64,000 bases of DNA from Acinetobacter brisouii CIP 110357 (GTDB lineage: Bacteria; Pseudomonadota; Gammaproteobacteria; Pseudomonadales; Moraxellaceae), in contig NZ_KI530762.1 of assembly GCF_000488275.1 (NCBI RefSeq), forward strand, positions 2,188,753-2,252,752. Direction: 5' to 3'. The notes beneath the pieces were generated by a model. The model was not told where the DNA came from and searched no databases. It worked only from the letters and a program-made list of their open reading frames with translations. Shown one piece after another: positions 18,137 to 29,392 of this stretch; position 1 is the first letter of the stretch, and every line of letters begins with the position of its first letter. The position numbers and the translations under genes are program-made.

Positions 18137-18754
18137 TCACTTTGTCATTGCGTGTAAATCGACTGAAAGTGGCGCCATGTTCAGCAAAAATGGCCATTCC
18201 TTATCGTACTTTAAACCATATTTGAATAAGCTGACCAGCATCCGTGCGGTGAGTCCCCAAACAATCTCTTCTTCAATATGCATACTCGGAAAATATAACG
18301 TTTGCTGCTGATACTGTACTGCATGCGGTTGCGTCGGTGTTTCCATCAACTCTCGTAGTGAAGCAAAAAAAATCCGATCAATTTCAGTAGGCTGTGCCAC
18401 CAGTTCAATCTGGGCAGGAATGAGTCCGACCACAGGTTTAACCGTCAGACCACTTTTGGATTGCTGCATCGGCAAATCACCAATTAACTCAACATCATAA
18501 GGGTTTAATGCCGTTTCCTCATGTGCTTCACGCAGTGCAACCGCAATATTACTACTGTCTTCAGGATCGCGTTTTCCCCCAGGAAAAGACACTTCTCCTG
18601 CATGTTGATTCAGATGTTTAGAACGACGAGTCAGCAGAACTTTAGGATCATCTTCTTTGGTAATGGCGATCAGTACCGCTGCCTGTGCAGGCTCTACATG
18701 TCGGGCAAAACGTAACTGTTGCTGTAAATGATCAATCAATGTTTTCGTACTCAT
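18137..18754 (-). CDS. Nudix hydrolase, CoA pyrophosphatase (NudL/YeaB) type
   Basis: 205 residues from the ATG at 18754, preceded by AGGTGA; a longer frame would need a TTG 33 bases upstream. The Nudix box reads [25 protein letters not shown] and is preceded by [22 protein letters not shown], the extended NudL/PCD1 signature. These enzymes cleave CoA and derivatives into phosphopantetheine and 3',5'-ADP. It is divergent from the second Nudix gene, with about 107 bases between the two starts. Confidence 0.85.
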   Translation of the reverse strand: MSTKTLIDHLQQQLRFARHVEPAQAAVLIAITKEDDPKVLLTRRSKHLNQHAGEVSFPGGKRDPEDSSNIAVALREAHEETALNPYDVELIGDLPMQQSKSGLTVKPVVGLIPAQIELVAQPTEIDRIFFASLRELMETPTQPHAVQYQQQTLYFPSMHIEEEIVWGLTARMLVSLFKYGLKYDKEWPFLLNMAPLSVDLHAMTK

Positions 18755-18861
18755 GTCATCACCTATTTTTTGCTGTTCCCTGTTCAACGCTCATGCAAAT
18801 GATGCGAAAGCTCGATTTTTCAGTTATGCTGAACCATCTCTTTTTTCACCGATCATTCATT

Positions 18862-19410
18862 ATGAACTGCTGCGTAAAATGTGGACACCCTACAGCCGAT
18901 CAAATCCCCTTGGGCGATAGTAAATTTCGTCAAGTCTGTACACATTGTGGCAATATTCATTATGAAAACCCAAAGGTTATTTGTGGTGCTTTAGTGACTT
19001 GGCAGGATAAAGTCTTACTATGTCGCCGTGCGATTGAACCACGTTATGGCTTGTGGACATTGCCCGCGGGTTACATGGAACTGTTTGAAACCATGGAACA
19101 AGGTGCTGCACGCGAAACCTTTGAAGAAGCTGAAGCCGAAATTGATATTGAAAAACTGTACTGTATGTACAACATTCCCCGTATCGGGCAAATTTATGTG
19201 CTGTTCAAAGCCTCACTAAAAGATGGGAAATTTGGTGCAGGCCCTGAAACCATCGAATGTCGCCTTTTTGCCGAAAATGAGATTCCATGGGATGATTTAG
19301 CCTTCCCAAGTGTGCAACACACCTTGCAGCATTATTTTGCTGATCGTAAATCTGACCAGTTTCCAATGCATATGGAAACCATTGGTACGCGGATTGACGA
19401 AACAGGCTAA
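18862..19410 (+). CDS. Nudix hydrolase with N-terminal zinc ribbon
   Basis: 182 residues from the ATG at 18862. An N-terminal C-x2-C ... C-x2-C zinc ribbon (CCVKCGHP and CTHCGNIHYENP) is followed by a Nudix box GYMELFETMEQGAARETFEEAEAE (about 70-95). This architecture is found in NudC-like ADP-ribose/NADH-type enzymes and in ADP-sugar Nudix proteins; the substrate is not determinable. Sixty extra upstream codons in frame overlap the divergent neighbour and lack a Nudix-related sequence, so the later start was chosen. Confidence 0.83.
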   Translation: MNCCVKCGHPTADQIPLGDSKFRQVCTHCGNIHYENPKVICGALVTWQDKVLLCRRAIEPRYGLWTLPAGYMELFETMEQGAARETFEEAEAEIDIEKLYCMYNIPRIGQIYVLFKASLKDGKFGAGPETIECRLFAENEIPWDDLAFPSVQHTLQHYFADRKSDQFPMHMETIGTRIDETG

Positions 19411-19506
19411 AACCAGTTACCTCATTATGCCTAGCCCCGACTAGGCATTGATTATCTGCGTTAATTGCTTCACTATTTGCCTTTCTTTTTTGCAACCTAT
19501 TGTTAT

Positions 19507-20859
19507 ATGTCCAGTTGCTATTCCCTGCAAAAAGCACTATCACAATTTGACTTTTCCACAGCCGATCTATTGCTGCGTTTACAACAGCTCACAGGTTTGA
19601 TTTATCTGAATGATGATGATCATCCTGTCATTGCGTTTTTACCGCAACAATACCAGTTGATTCAACATCAACACACCCAGCATTTTGTGCGCGATACACA
19701 ATTTGGTTATGAAGCTCAGGCGCAACATTTGTCACTTGAAGACTGGATTCAGTGTCAGTCCAATCCAGTAGAGTCAACTGCAACCCAGTTTCAAGGGGGA
19801 TGGATGGGTTTTATCGGTTACGACTACGCAGCTCGCCAAGATATTGAAGCACCGTTACATGCCCAGCCTGCATTATATCTAGGGCAATATTTGTCTTTTC
19901 TAAAATATGAAAATACACAAGGCTGGGTATTTTATAGTTTAGAAAAAGCTGAAATCGCTGAGCAAATTTTTCAAAAAATACACAACTTGATTTGCATCGA
20001 TGTACCTCAAACAGCATTTCAACTGACTCAGGCCTGTCAGGCACGTTGGTCAAAAACTGAATATATTCAGGCATTCAATCACATCATTGACTATATTCGT
20101 GCGGGTGACTGTTATCAGATTAATCTGACCCAGCAATTTATTGGGCAGGCACAAGGTTTATTGCTTAAAACTGCTGAGCAGTTCTGGCAACTGACCAATG
20201 CGCCTTATGCAGGTTATCTGAAAATTGGTGCATTTGAATTGCTCAGTTGTTCGCCTGAACTGTTTATTGATTTTCAGGCACAGCAACAGATTGTTACTCG
20301 TCCAATCAAAGGCACCATGCCCCGTTATAGCGACCCAGTACTCGATGTTGAGTCGAAACAGCGCTTGAGCCAGTCTGAAAAAGATCAGGCTGAAAACCTG
20401 ATGATTGTGGATTTACTGCGTAATGACCTGAGTGTCTATGCTGAAATTGGCACAGTCAAAACCAACAAACTGTTTGAAATTGAAAGTTTTGAACAAGTAC
20501 ATCATATGGTCAGCGAGATTCAGGCGAATTTGAAGTCTGAAATTCAACCTATGCAAATGCTGCTCAAAGCCTTGCCAGGCGGTTCAATTACAGGCGCACC
20601 GAAAATTCGTGCCATGCAAATTATTGCCGAACTGGAACAGCAACCACGCGGTGCTTATTGTGGTTCGTTGGGCTATTTTAACCAAGATGGTACGGGACGC
20701 TGGAATATTCTGATCCGTTCAGTACAAAAGTATCAGCAGGAAATATCGATGTGGGCAGGCGGCGGCATTACCATTGCCTCACAAGCGGAAGCGGAATATC
20801 AGGAATGTTTTGACAAAATTTCTGCCATGCTCAATTTACTCAATACATGGCAAAGTTAA
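19507..20859 (+). CDS. pabB: Aminodeoxychorismate synthase component I
   Basis: 450 residues from the ATG at 19507; an upstream TTG would add 14 residues. The chorismate-binding domain shows RPIKGTMPR (the PIKGT lysine typical of PabB rather than anthranilate synthase), DLLRNDLSVYAEIGTV, LLKALPGGSITGAPKIRAM and YCGSLGYFNQDG. With PabA it makes 4-amino-4-deoxychorismate for folate synthesis. The PabA subunit is not in this window. A strong terminator follows. Confidence 0.9.
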   Translation: MSSCYSLQKALSQFDFSTADLLLRLQQLTGLIYLNDDDHPVIAFLPQQYQLIQHQHTQHFVRDTQFGYEAQAQHLSLEDWIQCQSNPVESTATQFQGGWMGFIGYDYAARQDIEAPLHAQPALYLGQYLSFLKYENTQGWVFYSLEKAEIAEQIFQKIHNLICIDVPQTAFQLTQACQARWSKTEYIQAFNHIIDYIRAGDCYQINLTQQFIGQAQGLLLKTAEQFWQLTNAPYAGYLKIGAFELLSCSPELFIDFQAQQQIVTRPIKGTMPRYSDPVLDVESKQRLSQSEKDQAENLMIVDLLRNDLSVYAEIGTVKTNKLFEIESFEQVHHMVSEIQANLKSEIQPMQMLLKALPGGSITGAPKIRAMQIIAELEQQPRGAYCGSLGYFNQDGTGRWNILIRSVQKYQQEISMWAGGGITIASQAEAEYQECFDKISAMLNLLNTWQS

Positions 20860-20883
20860 ACCTATTTTGAGGTTTAACCTATA

Positions 20884-20915
20884 AAAAACTCGCAGCCGAA
20901 ACTGCGAGTTTTTTT
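20884..20915 (+). terminator. Intrinsic terminator of pabB
   Basis: Stem AAACTCGCAG / CTGCGAGTTT with a 6-base loop and a run of seven T, 24 bases after the pabB stop. Confidence 0.9.
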
Positions 20916-20924
20916 GAATAAAAT

Positions 20925-21034
20925 TAGACTTTTCTCATCATGATTTACACCCTCTTTGCCTTTCTCCCTGAGCTGAATTGAAATATATTTCAATTTAGTG
21001 CAAGAGAAACATAATAGATGGATGGAAAAGTCTA
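20925..21034. repeat. 110-bp inverted-repeat element next to hisC
   Basis: Perfect 10-bp terminal inverted repeats TAGACTTTTC (20925-20934) and GAAAAGTCTA (21025-21034) enclose 90 bases. Inside is a 20-base perfect palindrome, centred on ATATAT, at 20976-20995. With one bulge the terminal arms extend to about 14 bp. The right end abuts the hisC stop codon. It could be a miniature inverted-repeat element or a long 3'-UTR hairpin; no target-site duplication is clear. Confidence 0.55.
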
Positions 21035-22120
21035 TTACAAAATCTGATTTTTCAAGGTATCAACCAAACGCTGATTTTGCTCAGTCGTGCCAACCGTTAT
21101 ACGCAAGTATTGATTAATACGTGGCTTATTGAAATAACGCACGATAATACCTTGCGCTCGTAACTCAGTCGCCAACTCGCCTGCATCACGTTCAGGGTGT
21201 GTTGCAAAAATAAAGTTGGCTTTCGATGGCAATACCTTAAAACCAACGCTGGTCAAATCTGCAACCAACTGCTCACGGCAATCAATCACTTTTTGGCAGT
21301 GTTCGGCAAAGTACGCTTGATCTTCAAACGAAGCAACCGCGGCCGCAATCGCAAAACGGTCAATCGGATACGAGTTAAAGCTGTTTTTGACTGCTTCGAG
21401 TGCCGCAATCAAATGTGGTTGTGCAATCGCAAACCCAACCCGTAAACCTGCAAGAGAACGCGACTTTGAGGTCGTTTGACACACCACCAGATTTTCGTAT
21501 TTGTTAACCAATGCCACCGCTGACTCTGCACCAAAGTCCACATAAGCTTCGTCTATCACCACAACACGGTCAGGATTGCCTTGCAATAACTGTTCGATTT
21601 TATCGAGTGATAAGGCAATACTGGTCGGTGCATTTGGATTGGCAATAATAATCCCGCCATTTGTCTGCTGATAATCAGCAACCTCCACTTCAAACTGCTC
21701 ATTTAATGGCACAGTTTTCGTGTTTACACCAAAGAACTGGCTATACACGGGGTAAAAACTATAAGAAATATCAGGCGATAAAATTGGCTGATCCTGCAGG
21801 AAAAAAGCCTTAAAAATATGCGCCAAAACTTCATCTGAACCATTCCCCACAAAAACCTGTGAAGCATCGACATGCTGCTGTGTTGCAATGGCTTGCTTTA
21901 AAGCACTTGCATCAGGGTCTGGGTACAGGCGTAACGCATCCGCTCCGTCTGCCAATACCGCTTGTACTGCAGCGACAACTTTTGGTGATGGTGGGTATGG
22001 GTTTTCATTGGTATTCAGTTTGAGTAAATTTTGAATTTTCGGCTGTTCGCCTGGAACATAAGGCTCAAGCTCGCGAACTTCTGGACTCCAGAAGCGCATT
22101 TGCTGATTTGAAATATTCAT
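21035..22120 (-). CDS. hisC: Histidinol-phosphate aminotransferase
   Basis: 361 residues, fold-type I PLP enzyme. The PLP lysine is K219 in [15 protein letters not shown]. Other family marks are [12 protein letters not shown] (37-46), LRLYPDPDA and NPNAPTS. It converts imidazole-acetol phosphate and glutamate to histidinol phosphate. It lies 56 bases after hisD on the same strand, but an intrinsic terminator sits 16 bases before its ATG. It is therefore either attenuated or has its own promoter. The Acinetobacter order hisG-hisD-hisC after murA is seen here. Confidence 0.94.
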   Translation of the reverse strand: MNISNQQMRFWSPEVRELEPYVPGEQPKIQNLLKLNTNENPYPPSPKVVAAVQAVLADGADALRLYPDPDASALKQAIATQQHVDASQVFVGNGSDEVLAHIFKAFFLQDQPILSPDISYSFYPVYSQFFGVNTKTVPLNEQFEVEVADYQQTNGGIIIANPNAPTSIALSLDKIEQLLQGNPDRVVVIDEAYVDFGAESAVALVNKYENLVVCQTTSKSRSLAGLRVGFAIAQPHLIAALEAVKNSFNSYPIDRFAIAAAVASFEDQAYFAEHCQKVIDCREQLVADLTSVGFKVLPSKANFIFATHPERDAGELATELRAQGIIVRYFNKPRINQYLRITVGTTEQNQRLVDTLKNQIL

Positions 22121-22131
22121 AGTGCAATCTC

Positions 22132-22159
22132 AAAAAAGGGCTGAAAAAGAACAGCCCTT
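22132..22159 (-). terminator. Terminator-like hairpin between hisD and hisC
   Basis: On the minus strand, stem AAGGGCTG / CAGCCCTT (arms 22159-22152 and 22143-22136) with an 8-base U-rich loop is followed by six T. It sits 11-16 bases upstream of the hisC ATG, so it could attenuate hisC transcription. Confidence 0.75.
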
Positions 22160-22176
22160 GATACATATTTAGATGG

Positions 22177-23472
22177 TTAAGCAGGCTGATAGCGGTAACG
22201 TGCAGAACGGGCATGCGCATCCAGATTTTCTTCTTGCGCCAAAATGTCTGCCGTTTTCGCCAGCGTTTTTACACCCTGCTCAGAACACATAATCAAGCTT
22301 GAGCGTTTTTGGAAATCATAAACACCCAGTGGTGACGAGAAGCGTGCTGTACCTGATGTTGGCAAAACGTGGTTTGGCCCTGCACAGTAATCCCCAATCG
22401 CTTCAGGGGTAAAACGTCCCATAAAGATCGCACCCGCATGACGAATGTCTTGGCTCATAGCTTCTGCATCATCCAGACAAAGCTCCAAATGCTCAGGTGC
22501 AACCTGATTAATCAGTTCAACTGCCTCTGCGCGATCCTTGACCAACACCAATGCACCACGGTTGGCAATTGAAGTACGCGCAATCTCTGCCTTTGGCAAT
22601 GCAGCCAAATGTTCTTCAATCGCTTCAGCCACTTCGTTTAAGAAATCTTCATCTGGCGTGATCAAAATCGCTTGCGCCACGGTGTCATGTTCTGCCTGTG
22701 ATAACACATCCATCGCGATCCATTTGGCATTGTTTTGACCTTCGGCATACACCAGAATTTCAGATGGCCCTGCAATCATGTCAATACCAACCTGACCAAA
22801 CACCGCACGTTTTGCCGCAGCCACGAAACGGTTCCCTGGCCCAGTGATTTTATCAACACGAGGAATGGTTTCTGTACCGTATGCCAATGCTGCAACCGCT
22901 TGCGCACCACCAATGGTAAACACGCGATGTACCCCTGCCAAATAGGCAGCAGCTAACACTAGCGGATTCAATTCACCATTCGGTGCAGGCACTACCATGA
23001 TAATTTCAGGGACACCCGCAACATGTGCAGGTACGGCATTCATCAGCACTGACGATGGATAAGACGCCAAACCACCTGGCACATAAATCCCAACACGATC
23101 TAATGGAGTGACTTTCTGACCCAAGGTATTACCCAGATCATCCACATAGCTCCAGCCATCTTGCTTTTGTGCCTGATGAAAAGAACGGATACGATTGGCA
23201 GCCAGTTCCAACGCTTCACGCACTTCTGCGTTTAAACCCTCAAATGCAGCTTTAAGCTGAGCTTGAGACAATTCAAGATCTGAAAATTGATGCGCTGGAT
23301 GTCGATCGAACTGCTGAGTTAATTTAAGTACATGTGCATCGCCATGTTGGCGCACATCGGCAATAATCTGGTCTACAGTTTTGAGCAGTTCTGGATCATT
23401 GACTGTTTCAAAAGCCAATAAATCAGCGAAGGCTTGCTTGAAGTCCTGCGCTTGAGTCGATAAACGTCGCAT
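22177..23472 (-). CDS. hisD: Histidinol dehydrogenase
   Basis: 431 residues from the ATG at 23472; a TTG 27 bases upstream is the only longer option. Family motifs: [55 protein letters not shown], and the catalytic QAEHD and APEHLEL segments. It oxidises histidinol to histidine using NAD in the last two steps of the pathway. It is separated from hisG by a strong terminator at 23673-23702, so it probably has its own promoter in the roughly 200-base gap. Confidence 0.95.
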   Translation of the reverse strand: MRRLSTQAQDFKQAFADLLAFETVNDPELLKTVDQIIADVRQHGDAHVLKLTQQFDRHPAHQFSDLELSQAQLKAAFEGLNAEVREALELAANRIRSFHQAQKQDGWSYVDDLGNTLGQKVTPLDRVGIYVPGGLASYPSSVLMNAVPAHVAGVPEIIMVVPAPNGELNPLVLAAAYLAGVHRVFTIGGAQAVAALAYGTETIPRVDKITGPGNRFVAAAKRAVFGQVGIDMIAGPSEILVYAEGQNNAKWIAMDVLSQAEHDTVAQAILITPDEDFLNEVAEAIEEHLAALPKAEIARTSIANRGALVLVKDRAEAVELINQVAPEHLELCLDDAEAMSQDIRHAGAIFMGRFTPEAIGDYCAGPNHVLPTSGTARFSSPLGVYDFQKRSSLIMCSEQGVKTLAKTADILAQEENLDAHARSARYRYQPA

Positions 23473-23672
23473 CAATTTACCCACAAGGTGTTTAAACAAA
23501 AATGAGGTTTTAGTTTACCCTGTTTCAGCTGACTTGTGGATAACATCTCAACATCTATCACAAAAGCTTGATGGAAAATTACTTTTATGAAGATAGATAA
23601 AAATGGAGCACGATAAAAATTCGTTCAATGACAAGAATCTTCACGCTCTAAGCGCCATATTATTTTGAGCAT

Positions 23673-23702
23673 AAAAAACCCGCCAAAATTTGGCGGGTTT
23701 TT
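23673..23702. terminator. Strong bidirectional terminator after hisG
   Basis: A perfect inverted repeat AAACCCGCCAAA / TTTGGCGGGTTT is flanked by A and T runs. It lies 14 bases after the hisG stop on the minus strand and splits hisG from hisD. Confidence 0.9.
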
Positions 23703-23715
23703 CATTCACAAGCAA

Positions 23716-25680
<1,965 letters not shown>

Positions 25681-25932
25681 TTAAGCTCCAAACAAGCTAG
25701 CTTTGCGCCATTCTTCTTTTGTCATTGCGCGAATGGTTACGGCATGCACTTCGCCACTGGCAATGTAATCATTCAATGGTGCATAAACGACTTGTTGACG
25801 AGCAACTGGACGTTTACCTTCAAACTGATCATCGACAATACGTAGGTCAAACTTTCCCGCTTGTCCACTCACAACAACTTCCGCATGTGGAAAAGTTGCT
25901 TTCAAAATTTCAGTGAGCTGTTCACTATTCAT
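25681..25932 (-). CDS. ibaG: BolA-family protein, IbaG type
   Basis: 83 residues covering the whole BolA domain. It is recognised by the pattern NSEQLTEILKATFPHAEVVVSG at the N-terminus and the ASGEVHAVTIRAMTKEEW conserved His-containing block. IbaG-type proteins work with monothiol glutaredoxin in iron-sulfur metabolism and acid stress. The link ibaG-murA is conserved in gammaproteobacteria. The gene is 6 bases upstream of murA. Confidence 0.88.
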   Translation of the reverse strand: MNSEQLTEILKATFPHAEVVVSGQAGKFDLRIVDDQFEGKRPVARQQVVYAPLNDYIASGEVHAVTIRAMTKEEWRKASLFGA

Positions 25933-26026
25933 GGTTAAAAGACCTCGTGTAAGACCTACGTTGTAAAAGCTGGTTATTTTACTATATCTGAAAAAAATTA
26001 TTCATTAGGCAATCGTAAAATTGCCA

Positions 26027-26057
26027 TAAAAAAAGAGGTTTATAAAAAACCTCTTTT
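26027..26057. terminator. Bidirectional terminator after hpf
   Basis: Inverted repeat AAAAGAGGTTT / AAACCTCTTTT with A/T tails on both strands. On the minus strand it lies directly downstream of the hpf stop. Confidence 0.85.
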
Positions 26058-26071
26058 CCTTAAGTTAAAAA

Positions 26072-26410
26072 TTAAACTGGAACAATAACTTGTGGAAAAA
26101 TCGTTTGCATTTTACGATGCTTTTCCAGTTGTTTTTTCATTTTCTCAGTTAATTTCTGAATGGAAGTATACATATCATCAGCACAGGCTTGTGCAAAAAA
26201 TTCCACACCAGGTAAACGAACAATCGCTTCAGCAATATGATTGGCACTGCCTTTACGAGAGCGTTTATCCAGTTGATGATCTCTAGAGAGTTTCACCTGC
26301 ATACTATTAACCTGATCAAGATGTTTGGTCATCTGGTCAAACTTGGTGCGAATATTTTCTTCTATCGCAGGTGTAATTGTTAAATGATGTCCACGAATTG
26401 TTAATTGCAT
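26072..26410 (-). CDS. hpf: Ribosome hibernation promoting factor (HPF/RaiA family)
   Basis: 112 residues from the ATG at 26410, preceded by GAGGGA; a longer frame adds five residues. The sequence opens MQLTIRGHHLTITPAIEENIRTKF and has the basic KLSRDHQLDKRSRKGSANH patch plus VEFFAQACADDMYTSIQKL, all typical of short HPF. It binds the 30S decoding region to form 100S or hibernating ribosomes. It lies 160 bases after rpoN, a common gammaproteobacterial order. Confidence 0.9.
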   Translation of the reverse strand: MQLTIRGHHLTITPAIEENIRTKFDQMTKHLDQVNSMQVKLSRDHQLDKRSRKGSANHIAEAIVRLPGVEFFAQACADDMYTSIQKLTEKMKKQLEKHRKMQTIFPQVIVPV

Positions 26411-26570
26411 ACCACTATCCCTCATTAATGCTCAGGATAAAGATCGTCACGGCTCATGATGAATGCAATCTCAGTTCATTTGACTATCATTCGATCATGT
26501 TGAGCCACTCCAAGAAAACAAATTCATCATGTTGTCATAATGAATCTTTAGAATTAACAAATTCACCTGT

Positions 26571-28028
26571 TTAAATCAATACTTTTCTGTCAGAAGATGA
26601 CGGAATGTTCAGTGATTCACGATATTTGGCAACCGTACGCCGTGCAACATCAATTCCATCTTCTTTCAACAAATTTGCAATTGCGTTATCAGACAATGGC
26701 TTACGTGGGTTTTCCACCGAGATCATTTTCTTAATCATGGCACGAATCGCTGTTGACGAACATTCCCCACCTGCTGTTGTGCCGACATGACTTGAAAAGA
26801 AATATTTCAGCTCAAACAAACCGCGCGGCGTCAAAATATATTTATTGGTCGTCACCCGAGATACTGTAGATTCATGTAACTCAACTTCTTCAGCAACATC
26901 CCGCAGTACCAAAGGCTTCATCGCTTCTGGGCCTTGCTCTAAAAAGGCTTTCTGATGCCTTACAATACAACTTGCCACTTTCAGCAAAGTTTTATGGCGC
27001 TCATCAATACTCTTAATAAAATTTTTGGCTTCTAGCATCTGATTACGTAAATACTGATTATCCGAGCTTTGGTCAGCGCGGCGAATCATACTCGAGTAAA
27101 ACGAGTTAATGCGTAATTTTGGCATGACATCTGGATTCAACTGAACTTGCCAATGATCCTGTTTTTTCATCACGACGACATCAGGAATCTGGTATTCAGA
27201 CTCTCCTGAATCAAAATCACTACCTGGATACGGTTTTAAAGTTTTAACCAAATTAATGGCAGCTTTTAATTGCTCTGCATTTAATCCAGTTTGTTTCATC
27301 AGTTTGTTAATATCATTCGCAACCAGTAATGGATAATACTCAAGCATTTTCAAAGCTTCATAACGTGAAGCCGTCGTTGCTGGCAGATATTCCAACTGGA
27401 TTTTTAGACACTCTGCTAAATTACGTGAGCCAATTCCAATCGGATCAAGATGTTGCAAATGCTTTAAAACAACCAGAACTTCGTCATCTTCAATAATGTC
27501 ATCGTAATCTAGTTCTTGTAATAAATGCTGTGATGACGCTGTAATTTCTTCAATCTCAGCATCCAGAAAACCTTTTTCATCCAATGAGTCGATAATACAA
27601 TAGGCAATCAATTGATCAATTTTAGAGAAATGCAATAAATTGACCTGATTCAGCATGTGTTCTTGCAAGCTCAAATGGCTTTGGCGATTATCTTCACGCT
27701 CTTCAAATTCTGCTGCGCCCAATGCTGTCGATTGATGGGTATAGACCTCATCCCAGTCGGTATCAACAGGTAAATCATCAGGTAAATAGTCGGCATTTAA
27801 CTCTTGGGTTAAATCCTTATTTTCATACTCATGCTCTGCCTCACTGTTACTATCGGCATCGGCACTCGACAACTCTTCGACTTTTTCAAGTAATGGATTA
27901 CTTTCTAACTGAATTTGAATTTCTTGTTCTAATTCAAGGCTAGAAAGCTGTAAAAGTCGGATAGCCTGTTGCAATTGTGGCGTGAGCGACAATGAGTTGG
28001 CAATTTTTAATCCTACAGACAACTTCAT
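26571..28028 (-). CDS. rpoN: RNA polymerase sigma-54 factor
   Basis: 485 residues from the ATG at 28028. Region I is Gln/Leu-rich (LSLTPQLQQAIRLLQLSSLELEQEI), an acidic region II follows (about 60-110), and region III contains a helix-turn-helix (LRDVAEEVELHESTVSRVTTNKY). The RpoN box ARRTVAKYRES is near the C-terminus. Sigma-54 needs activator ATPases and recognises -24/-12 promoters. lptB or ptsN homologues are not adjacent here; hpf follows. Confidence 0.95.
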   Translation of the reverse strand: MKLSVGLKIANSLSLTPQLQQAIRLLQLSSLELEQEIQIQLESNPLLEKVEELSSADADSNSEAEHEYENKDLTQELNADYLPDDLPVDTDWDEVYTHQSTALGAAEFEEREDNRQSHLSLQEHMLNQVNLLHFSKIDQLIAYCIIDSLDEKGFLDAEIEEITASSQHLLQELDYDDIIEDDEVLVVLKHLQHLDPIGIGSRNLAECLKIQLEYLPATTASRYEALKMLEYYPLLVANDINKLMKQTGLNAEQLKAAINLVKTLKPYPGSDFDSGESEYQIPDVVVMKKQDHWQVQLNPDVMPKLRINSFYSSMIRRADQSSDNQYLRNQMLEAKNFIKSIDERHKTLLKVASCIVRHQKAFLEQGPEAMKPLVLRDVAEEVELHESTVSRVTTNKYILTPRGLFELKYFFSSHVGTTAGGECSSTAIRAMIKKMISVENPRKPLSDNAIANLLKEDGIDVARRTVAKYRESLNIPSSSDRKVLI

Positions 28029-28316
28029 AAAGATTTCTATCCCAAGAGACCCAAGCAATTTTTATGCCGTTCTTATGGTTATAGCATATAGTTAATAAAA
28101 AACATACAAGAAAACGTAAATTATGCCTGACTCTGAAAATCAGAAAAAATAAATACTCACTGCTATCAATTTTAAATAGATTTAAATAAGCCTACAGCAC
28201 TGAAGCGCATAAAAGACCAACCATTTGAATTGATATAAAAGAGTTATCGATGCTTGACCGTATAAATTGAAGAAAATTAATATCTTCGTATTCTCAATAC
28301 ACTTAGGATTTAAATT

Positions 28317-28871
28317 TTGCTTACTCAAAATAAAAAAATTTTTTATTTCAATAACATTTTACCAATAACATTACTTTCAACATTAGTAGGCTGCACCAGT
28401 CTTGGACCACATAGTGGCTCGGTTGCCTCTCGTTCTGTACGTCTATCTTCAGGGCTACAAAAGGCCTATACAGTATCGCCATCCAAAGCACAGCGACTTT
28501 CTCCAATGATTATTCAAAGTGCCGACCAATACCAAGTCCCTCCATTACTGGTTGCTGCACTTATTAAACAAGAATCTAACTACAATAGTGCAGCACACTC
28601 AGCAACTGGTGCAGTTGGTCTTACACAAATTATTCCAAGCTATTGGCAAGAAAAATGTGTGGGAAATTTATACAATGAAGCGACTAATATTCAATGCAGT
28701 GCCTATATTTTAAATCACTACCATGAATTATCTGGAAGTTGGTTTAAAGCCACAGCTTATTATAATGTTGGACCAACAGGCTATGAATCCAGTTTTTGGA
28801 CACGACATAAAGCCAAGAAATATGCACGTCAGGTTAGACGTCACGAAAAAGAGTTAAAGGCAGCATTATAA
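28317..28871 (+). CDS. SLT-type lytic transglycosylase lipoprotein
   Basis: 184 residues. The start is TTG at 28317, 8 bases after an AGG; it is supported because the lipoprotein signal (ILPITLLSTLVGC, Cys26) would be lost with any later start. The lysozyme-like SLT domain has the catalytic E86 in AALIKQESNYNSAAHSATGAVGLTQI and ends with YYNVGPTGY-type motifs. Enzymes of this type cleave the MurNAc-GlcNAc bond of peptidoglycan to give anhydroMurNAc. It may be EmtA/MltE-like but is not assigned to a named one. Confidence 0.85.
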   Translation: MLTQNKKIFYFNNILPITLLSTLVGCTSLGPHSGSVASRSVRLSSGLQKAYTVSPSKAQRLSPMIIQSADQYQVPPLLVAALIKQESNYNSAAHSATGAVGLTQIIPSYWQEKCVGNLYNEATNIQCSAYILNHYHELSGSWFKATAYYNVGPTGYESSFWTRHKAKKYARQVRRHEKELKAAL

Positions 28872-28932
28872 ATTTCAAACGAAATAGATTTAAGCCCAAT
28901 CAAGAGATTAGGCTTATGTATTATTAAATGAG

Positions 28933-29244
28933 TTATAAGGATTTTAAAAATGCGACAACATCTGTATTTCCAGCCATTTCCGCAAGTTCAAGTGCCGTAT
29001 ATTTAACTCGATGATCGATTCTTGCACCTTTACTGACCAACAATCTGACCACATCTAAATGGTCATTTTCAGCAGCAGCTTGTAACGCACTATACCCTTC
29101 ATCATCCGTCTGATTTGGATCTGAACCATCTAGCAATAATTGTTCAACTTGTTCTATATCACCTAAAGATGACCAATAAACAAGCTCAGGTAGATGAAGT
29201 TCTTCATCATCTTCAGGAATCGGAGTAAAAGAATTGAGTTTCAT
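28933..29244 (-). CDS. Ankyrin-repeat protein
   Basis: 103 residues almost entirely made of two to three ankyrin repeats: GDIEQVEQLLLDGSDPNQTDDEGYSALQAAAENDHLDVVRLLVSKGARID and a following YTALELAEMAGNTDVVAFLK. Ankyrin repeats bind proteins; no catalytic part or signal peptide is present. Function and partner are unknown. It stands alone downstream of the methyltransferase gene. Confidence 0.82.
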   Translation of the reverse strand: MKLNSFTPIPEDDEELHLPELVYWSSLGDIEQVEQLLLDGSDPNQTDDEGYSALQAAAENDHLDVVRLLVSKGARIDHRVKYTALELAEMAGNTDVVAFLKSL

Positions 29245-29392
29245 ATGATTTAACCAGTTTTTGTTTTGGCTCTATTAATACAATTAAAACCTAAATTGCA
29301 TGGCACATCTAGATAAAAATTTGACGAGAATCTAATGTAGAATGCCGAACAAACTGACTTTCTAGCTTTAATATATCAACATTAGATGGCTT

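Noticed and set aside
18685..18861. Sixty extra codons upstream of the zinc-ribbon Nudix gene
   Set aside because: They run through the start region of the divergent CoA pyrophosphatase and show no conserved feature. The ATG at 18862 begins the zinc ribbon.
26440..26525. Imperfect inverted repeat GGCTCA...TGAGCC upstream of hpf
   Set aside because: The arms are short with mismatches and about 50 bases apart. I could not tell it from chance in AT-rich DNA.
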